Shown one piece after another: positions 57,300 to 64,000 of a stretch of DNA of 64,000 bases. The notes below the pieces were generated by a model, which did not search any database, was not told the DNA's origin, and saw only the letters and a program-made list of their open reading frames with translations. Each line of letters starts with the position of its first letter. Within the stretch, counting starts at the first letter, position 1. The translations under genes were made by a program, and so were the position numbers. The DNA comes from Planococcus citri (lineage: Eukaryota > Arthropoda > Insecta > Hemiptera > Pseudococcidae). The DNA lies in assembly GCF_950023065.1 (NCBI RefSeq), contig NC_088677.1, forward strand, positions 59,297,469 through 59,361,468. The letters are read 5' to 3'.

Positions 57300-58605
57300 T
57301 AAAAGTCCAGTTTTATTAACGATTTCGAATTTCCATCGTGCTTTTTCACACACCCTATTGACCACCACAACAACAACCAACGCCACGATAAAGCTAATTT
57401 CTCACCCATAGTGGATTATCATCGCAGGATGTGACGTCTTTATCGAACACAGTGTCGACTTCTCGACCCATACAGCACCCTCATAAAACTCAACTTTTTT
57501 TCGCGTCAGCTAATAAAAAAAGGCTCAACTCGTTTAAAATTCAAGACGTTAAGTTGCTTCACTGACAAGACTTCAGTATTATAGAGACAGACATAACCAC
57601 ACGATGCTTTCCAATAACTAATTACTCTTTTTTCTCGACTCGATTCGACTGCACAGAATGGAAAAATAAGACAGGCGATAATTAAGACTAATTATACAAC
57701 GTTCGATTTCGCGACTCTAGTAATAGCTTAAACTATAGATAAAATCTACACAACTATCTAGGCGAATATATAGATCACGTTTCTGCGAGCTTCTCGTCAA
57801 ACCGTCAATTAAATGTCACCAATCCCAACTGAATGGCAATCACTCAAACCCAGAGAGGTTGATTTCACTTGAAATATTCAAGACGCGAGTATAGGGCTAC
57901 GTATCTGCCTCTAGCTCGTTTTCGAAGCACAAAGACGTATTATTAGAGCGATTCGTAATCGCTGTCGCTGTTCCAAAGCGAACAATACACTCGAGTACCA
58001 ACGCCCATCTCCGCAATGACAATTTTCAAGCAGATATCGTCGATCGGCAAATGCCGATGCAGATGCCATAGACTATATAAACCGGTAAACCGGCATATAA
58101 TATCGGTGTATATCCAACTGAGAATACCCAGGAAGGGTCATTTCGCCTACGTAGACGTTTGCAACGAATGGACAAGCGAACGTAGCTATGAACCAGTTCT
58201 CCAGATACGAGAATGCCATGCCCAAATACCAAAGTAGCCACCAGAGTCTTTTGCATACGAGAATTCGCTCTTACGTACGAGTATCAAATTCGATCTACTC
58301 GTAGGTAAGTTTAATAATCGTACATATCGAATGAGACGATTTTGAAAAAAAGAAGCTTCCTTCCTTGGTGGTAGGGAGAATTGATTAGATCCTATTTCCA
58401 CCGCTGCCGAATTGTGACGCATCATTTAAATTGTGTCACCCTTGCAAAAGTATACTTACTGACGAATTCAAGTAAGTAATATTCCACAGCCAACTGCATT
58501 GATTCGTAAATCGTATGTCTATGTAGCTGTCGTAGCTGCTGATAAATGAAATATACGTTCAACTACGTAAGTATATTCATCAAGTTCAGCCCCAAAAAAT
58601 GATCT
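57300..58605. other. Less AT-rich stretch, no gene supported
   Basis: Short frames on both strands around 58016-58425 overlap each other and none shows a domain. GTAGGTAAGT at about 58300 is a donor-like word. Confidence 0.3.
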
Positions 58606-58609
58606 AATG

Positions 58610-58790
58610 AAAAGGTTGACCTCAAATTTTAAGAAGTAAATTTCATTTTTTCAATTTTCATCGAATTTTTGGGAATTTAAACTTGCTTAGAGAAATGATT
58701 AATGCCCTAATTTTACTTCCAGAACCGATTGGTGAGGGTTCAAAAGTCGTTTTAAAGCTTCTGGTCAATTTTAAAATACAGCATTAGCAA
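58610..58790. repeat. Family A fragment
   Basis: ACCGATTGGTGAGGGTTC followed by AAAAGTCGTTTTAAAGCTTC parallels CGATTGGTGACGGTGTTGAA at 25798. One arm only. Confidence 0.4.
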
Positions 58791-58799
58791 ACTTGGATT

Positions 58800-60060
58800 T
58801 ATTTTTCAACCCCCTCAAGTTGAATTTTATTTTACTTAAATTGATTCCATATCAAAATCCGATCATTTAACCCTTCGACCCCACCTTTTCTTTCGCTATT
58901 ATGAAAGATGAACTTGATTATGTCTGCACCCACAAAATGGAATACTAAAACACCGATCACTCTGCGTCTGCCACAAATTAATTCATCTTACGCGTCTAAA
59001 TTAGCTCACGATTTACTCGTATTCGCGCTGCTCTTAATAATTAAAACGTTGCTGAAGTCGAATTTAAACGCTCGACTTAGGTCGGGTCGACGGTTCGCAA
59101 GCAGCAAAAAGTCTAACGCTGCCGGGACCGTTGTGAATTATCAACGACATCGACACACCTCTCGAGTGTCTGTCTTACTAAGCCGTACAGCCGCAGCCTT
59201 GACCAAAGGAAAAAATTCCACGACTTTGGGTCTGCTGCTGAATGGACTGTAACCCTTGACCCTGCCCATGCTGTCTCTACAAATCATACGGATAGTCGAA
59301 AATTCGTAGAATTCACGGTCATGTCTCTGTCTTCGAATGCCTTCTGTCTTTTATGAACGAATGATGAAAAAAAAAAACAGACTCTAAAGATATGATTCAT
59401 GGCTGATAGCTTATTAAGTAGTCAGCTTCTCCTTTGGTCATAATTCACCGTGTTAATTGTACTCCTACTCTGGGAGATTATTTTTTATATTTTATTTTCG
59501 CTCAAGTTCAATTAACTGTACTGTGTGGTTATAAATTATTATTGGTCTTGATGTATTTAGATGTGCGATCGAGTTTAGTCGCACCCAGAAATGTCTAAAT
59601 TCGACAACTCGAATCCTTAATTAGATCTATCGAGAATAATACGAGTTGTAGTTGCGGTGGCGGTGGGCAGAGGAGTCGATACTTGGAGTATATCACGACT
59701 GGTAATAAATACTCGTGCGATCGCGATGTAACGGTATCGGAGGTGGCGCTGGCATAATGTATTTAATAATGTGGATCATCGCTATACAGGGTGTCCCATC
59801 ATACGCCTGCATCACGAGTTCAAATTTGAGTATGCTGATTTATTCTATACTCGATGGTAGGACATTTTTTTCATTTCATTTCATTTTTTTTTACGTGAGT
59901 AAGGCCTACATAAATCACTGTACTATTTTGAAAAGGTGAGCCAGAAAAATGGTTAAATAAAAGTGACAAAGCAGAATTCCTCTTGTACTTAGCTGGATCT
60001 CATAAGAGAACCTCTCGCGGATGTCCATCTTCGATTTGAACAACACCGCTATTTTCAGTA
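58800..60060. other. No gene supported; lone transposon end
   Basis: The frame at 58908-59252 (114 codons) is basic and lacks domains. TACAGGGTGTCCC at 59785-59797 has no visible partner. Confidence 0.3.
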
Positions 60061-60069
60061 ACAGTACAG

Positions 60070-60653
60070 TTTAAGAACCTCACAACCAAAACTCCAGCTG
60101 TCCGAATTGATTTTTCGATTTTTGAAACATTCAAAATTGATCATTTTAGTTTTTTTTTCTTCTTAAATACACACTTATTTAGTAAAAATAATAGAAATTA
60201 ATCCTGAAAATGTTGACTCCTCAAAATCAAACTGCATCATTTCTGGCCATTCTGGAGCCTCTAGCGCGATTTTCGGTTTCTCCAGAAGGCGTAGAAATCA
60301 ATTTGGGTACCTGAAAATCATTGTGTGGCTCATCGTCGATCTCTTTCAAGGGTTTAACCACATTTGAAACAATTTCCAAGCGGGCACGTCAAGTGCGTTT
60401 CTTTGACTAAAATATTGAGGGAAAAATACAAAAAAATCTGAATTTTTCTGTTGGTAAAATTTTTTTTGAAATTCGCACAAATGGCTGTACCTTATCCAAG
60501 ACTAACCCCCAAAACGTGAATTTCACAATTTCGAGCCATTCAAGAGTCTTCAGAGCGATTTTCGATTCCTCCAAGATTTTAAAATTTCTCCAGGAGGAGC
60601 GAAAATCAACTTGATCAGTGGGCACCAAAAATTTGAGTAGTGGCTCATGTTCC
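60070..60653. repeat. Family A-related repeat, two adjacent copies
   Basis: GAGCCTCTAGCGCGATTTTC (about 60260) and GAGTCTTCAGAGCGATTTTC (about 60540) head two parallel units. Each continues through CTCCAGAAGG/CTCCAGGAGG and GTGTGGCTCAT/GTAGTGGCTCAT. The second unit is cut at 60653 by the element below and resumes at 61041. Confidence 0.55.
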
Positions 60654-61040
60654 ACATATGAAGAGTGATATTCCAAAACTCGCTTTGTCCATTTTTATCA
60701 AAGTTGGGTTTTCAGCAGTACCTGGTAGATGAAGTATTAACTCACATTCCTACATTACCAAAATAAGGTGTTAAACTCACCTCAATAGCCAATTCACTAA
60801 AAATTTTAAAAAAAAATAATATTCCAAAATGCGCTTTGTCCATTTTTATTGAAATTTTTTTCATCAGTATTTAGTGGATGAAGTGTATACCTACACTCCT
60901 ACATCATAAAACCACCCAAATAAAGTGCTAAACTCGCCTAAAAAGCCGATTTACCCGTTTAGAGGGAAACTGTTTTTCGTCTTTCCTGAAAAGTTGTGAA
61001 AATGGACAAAGCGAGTTTTGGAATATCACTCTTCATATGT
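60654..61040. mobile_element. 387-bp element with perfect 42-bp inverted repeats
   Basis: Arms 60654-60695 (from ACATATGAAGAGTGATATTC) and 60999-61040 are exact complements. Inside, unit 60669-60797 and unit 60819-60955 are a tandem duplication (CTTTGTCCATTTTTAT in each). No ORF. It interrupts a repeat whose uninterrupted version lies 300 bases upstream, so it is an insertion. Confidence 0.75.
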
Positions 61041-64000
61041 ATTTTTAAGATGCGTTTACCCACATTTGGACCGATTTCCAGGCGGACATCTCCAAATTGC
61101 TGTTTTTACCAACATTGGTACATATTTTTAATCATAGGTAATGGAGAATGTTAATCAAAAAAACCGTACACGATGGGTCCTCTTGGAAATCTGTTCAAAT
61201 GTGGATAAAGCCGTTCAACAGTCTGAGAATGAGGCACAACTCATTTTTTGGCTGTCTGAATCAATTTTCATGCCTTTTGGAGAAATTTTATACTTCTGGA
61301 GGGATCGAACATTTCACTGAATGCTTCAGAATGGTCAGAAATGGTGAAATTCGGTTTGAAGAAGTTGATACTCGTATTTGCAGTTCCAGCACTAATTTCC
61401 ATCATTTTTACTGAATAGACGAATATTAATTTGAAAAAAATAAAATGAACAAAGTAAAAAGAAAAAAATAAATCTTCAAAAATGGTCAATTTTTAATTTA
61501 TTACGAATTCGTCAAAAAATCGAAAAATAAATTTGGGCAACTGAAATTTTGATTTTTGGGGTTTCAAACACATTATTTCCAAAAAATCACTTTATCAGTA
61601 CCTAGAATTATCTGCCATTTCCTAAGTCCGCTCCATCCAGTTTTTGAGTAAAGTAAGTAATTTTTATCTTGTTTTTTCTTGATAATTTTCTTTCCTATTT
61701 GAACTAACTTAATTTCATTTTGATTTCACGTAAATATTTCCCAATTTTATTTTCGATCCTGTTTCCATCGATTTTCCATTTTTCAAGAAGATGGCCATCA
61801 TTCCGATTAACCCAATACGCTTGTAAGAATTGAACTGATTTTGGCATTTGCCTTATTATTTTCATCATTTAGACGGTATCGTAGGAAAAAAATTGACAAC
61901 GTGTACATTTTTTTCTCTCTCTTCAAAATCTCCAATATTGTTTTCACTATGGACTCCACAGAAAAAATTCAACACAAGAATTTTTCCTTAATATCTTCCC
62001 TACAGCTTTACTTCTCATAGAAATCTCATTTGAGGCAATCCTTGTCCCTCAAAAGTGAAAAATATCTTTCACAAAACCATAGAAATCTTGTTCTCCACAT
62101 TTCTGACCAAAAATTTCACCAATAGAGACAACTTTGTTCCCACCAAAAATGTTCAGCGTGAAATTTATTTTCGAACTCATGCATTGAGTACTTTCTCACC
62201 CCTTCCCCTTCAAACGGAACCCATCACCAATTTCCAATCAAATTTCGTAATAATTAGGGCAATCAGCATTCGCCACACCATAATCGTCCCAAAGAGCCGA
62301 TTAAAATCCAATAAATCACACTCGTGAATTACCATCGAGCAAAAAAGGAGCGTTGAGCAGTTAAAATGCAGGATGCCACCTGAGACTCATTTCACTTCCA
62401 TCGCCAGCCAGCCGCATTCTCACTCTATACTCATTATTTTCCACCTTGGTGGCATAATTCTCGACAAATACGGCCCATTCATCGTAAAGCGTCTGCTTTC
62501 TCAACGACACCACCACCTCATCGTCGTCGTCAGCTCAAACATAAATATATAAACTCGATACAGCACAGCCAAGCCAGCCATTGAAACCGGCAACATTTCT
62601 CTTAATTACAACATCGTCATCGTCTCGAGTAAAACCACGATTCGGGGTAACGGGGTGGTACGTCTCATCGGTCGTTTAAAACGAACGCGAACGCGACAAA
62701 AATGCCCCGCTGTTGTGAAAATTTCGACGCTTAAAATGAAATAAATGAAGGTAAGGTGAAACGTGTAAAGATTACAGCCATTTTCTCTAAATACAACGTC
62801 GCCTCGCGTCGAGACGAACGCGGCTACAAAACAATGGAAAAACGTGTCACAGGGTGTTTCCTCTTTTTCCTCTTCGTGTACAGACACGAGTAGTATCGAG
62901 AAGTGGCAGTGGTGAGAAAGCCGTTCGGAAATGCGGAAGGTACGAGTAAAATAAGCGAAGTAATTGTGCGGTGTGATGGGTATAAGACGAAGAAAAGGCC
63001 ACAACCGACGAATCGATGTCTCCAATTTATCTTTAAAACAATGGAAAATCTATTACGATAAAGCCTATTGGTCGGGTTATAGAAGAGAAGATACTAACGC
63101 GTTGTTTCTCTAAAGGGATATACTATACGCTCTTTGCACCTTTCTCCATATCATTCTGCTGCTGATACTGTACTGTACTGTTTTTGTATCTGTAGTATAC
63201 CCATTTGTCTGCTGAATACATATACAGACTCACACACGTAGATAGGAATGGTAGGGTACCACCAACCTGCACATGTGTATGGGTGAAGAAAAACTCTGCT
63301 CTTGTACCATCATTCACGTCATCGCGATCGCAGGAAAACCGCACAACGATGAAAACAAAATAACTAAAATGTTAATAAGACGGGAAAACAATGTCAGTCA
63401 TTTGTCATTGTCTGTAACCGGAAACGAAAGCTGATTCGTCTTCGCTTTCATTCGATAAGCATCTTTTACAGGACGATTTTTTTCCGCTGCTCGACTCGAC
63501 TTTTCCTTTTTTACAAGTGCGATCGATCTTTCAACGCGTGTGCCACAGGGTGGTTCGTTTTGGATGTTTTTTCCTTCGTTAAAAAAATCAAAATGTAACA
63601 GAGCTGAATGACAAGGGGGAAAATGGTTTGAGAAGAGGGGAATATGAATTCAGTTTCAATAATTTGCAGACAGTGCAGAAAATTATATTTTCAACATTGA
63701 AAGAAAAAAACAATGCTTCAATTTTCGGCCCCTCAAGATTTTAAAAACTTGGAAAATTGGAAACCATTTACCAAAAATTATCCTTCTTGAGGATGATCTT
63801 TTTCATACGTACCTAGACCTACTACTTCAAAGCAAAAACATCAGAAAACATGGACAAAAATGTCGAAGAAAATTTAAATCTCTGGTCGTCCAAGGGTCTT
63901 TCATTTTTTTCAAGAAGGCTTCATATTAGGAATACCAGCTTGTAAAAAATTCAAAATTTTCAAAATCAAGTATTTTCACGTTACTCAATTTTCCTTGAAA
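61041..64000. other. Remainder of repeat, then gene-less flank
   Basis: 61041-61100 (GTTTACCCACATTTGGACCG) is the continuation of the interrupted repeat. 62300-63650 is less AT-rich, with CACAGGGTG words at 62849 and 63545. Frames such as 62606-63025 on the minus strand (139 codons) show no domain. AAG|ATGGCC at about 61791 followed by TGTAAG at 61821 is a weak first-exon candidate. Confidence 0.3.

Noticed and set aside
58908..59252. 114-codon basic frame
   Set aside because: No homology recognised and no supporting gene structure.
61791..61824. ATGGCCATC...TTGTAAG as a family-related exon
   Set aside because: Resemblance to AAGATGGCCAATATCCCG near 32066 is short and the frame closes at once.

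Overview
The window looks like nuclear DNA of an arthropod, most likely an insect. It is AT-rich, with no operons or Shine-Dalgarno-spaced ORFs. It carries TATA + Inr + AATAAA gene architecture, GTAAGT-type splice donors, and many short transposon relics and inverted-repeat elements. Frequent TACCTAC/GTAGGTA words recall sternorrhynchan Hemiptera (aphids, mealybugs, scales); that placement is an impression, not a demonstration.

Region 1 (2.5-10.6 kb) is the best-supported and most interesting part: a head-to-tail array of five small intronless genes on the + strand (2620, 5363, 7245, 9011 and 9995). Each encodes a secreted protein of 76-176 residues. The signal peptides are nearly interchangeable (MKFVxCLxFA..LVF..V.SQ type), while the mature chains have diverged into Lys/Glu-rich amphipathic helices or a short hydrophobic/cationic peptide. 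The genes also share promoter and leader blocks: GATAAGAAA, CTCAAAGGT, TATCAAGAAAAC, a TATA box, and a GTCGAGTTTTCGC leader word. A complete promoter-like copy with no gene behind it lies at 3750-3835. A sixth, inverted member lies 14 kb away (23381-23181, minus strand). It is a close copy of the 9011 gene, including both UTRs, but its TATA box and poly(A) signal look mutated. No function is visible. Salivary effectors, antimicrobial peptides, gut or hemolymph lipid-binding peptides and gland products would all fit.

Region 2 (10.6-64 kb) is gene-poor. It holds isolated coding relics of transposons: a copia-like Gag piece at 20.7 kb, a BED/hAT-type zinc finger at 36.1 kb, a PIF/Harbinger transposase piece at 41.4 kb, and unassigned ORF remnants at 32.6, 33.0, 35.8, 40.9, 43.0, 44.2 and 54.1 kb. 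It also holds several unannotated-looking element families, many of them foldbacks (palindromic along their whole length). These include family B (about 0.96-1.0 kb, at 0.6, 27.8, 36.6 and 44.6 kb plus fragments), family A (25.6, 54.6, 58.6 and 60.1 kb), elements with TACAGGGTG termini (12.6, 21.0 and 55.7 kb, plus lone ends), and hairpins at 31.6, 43.2 and 60.7 kb. Slightly more GC-rich single-copy segments between them hold a few possible first exons followed by donors (12461, 35051), but no gene model can be built from sequence alone.

All coordinates were read by eye. Identities are qualitative and no database search was run.
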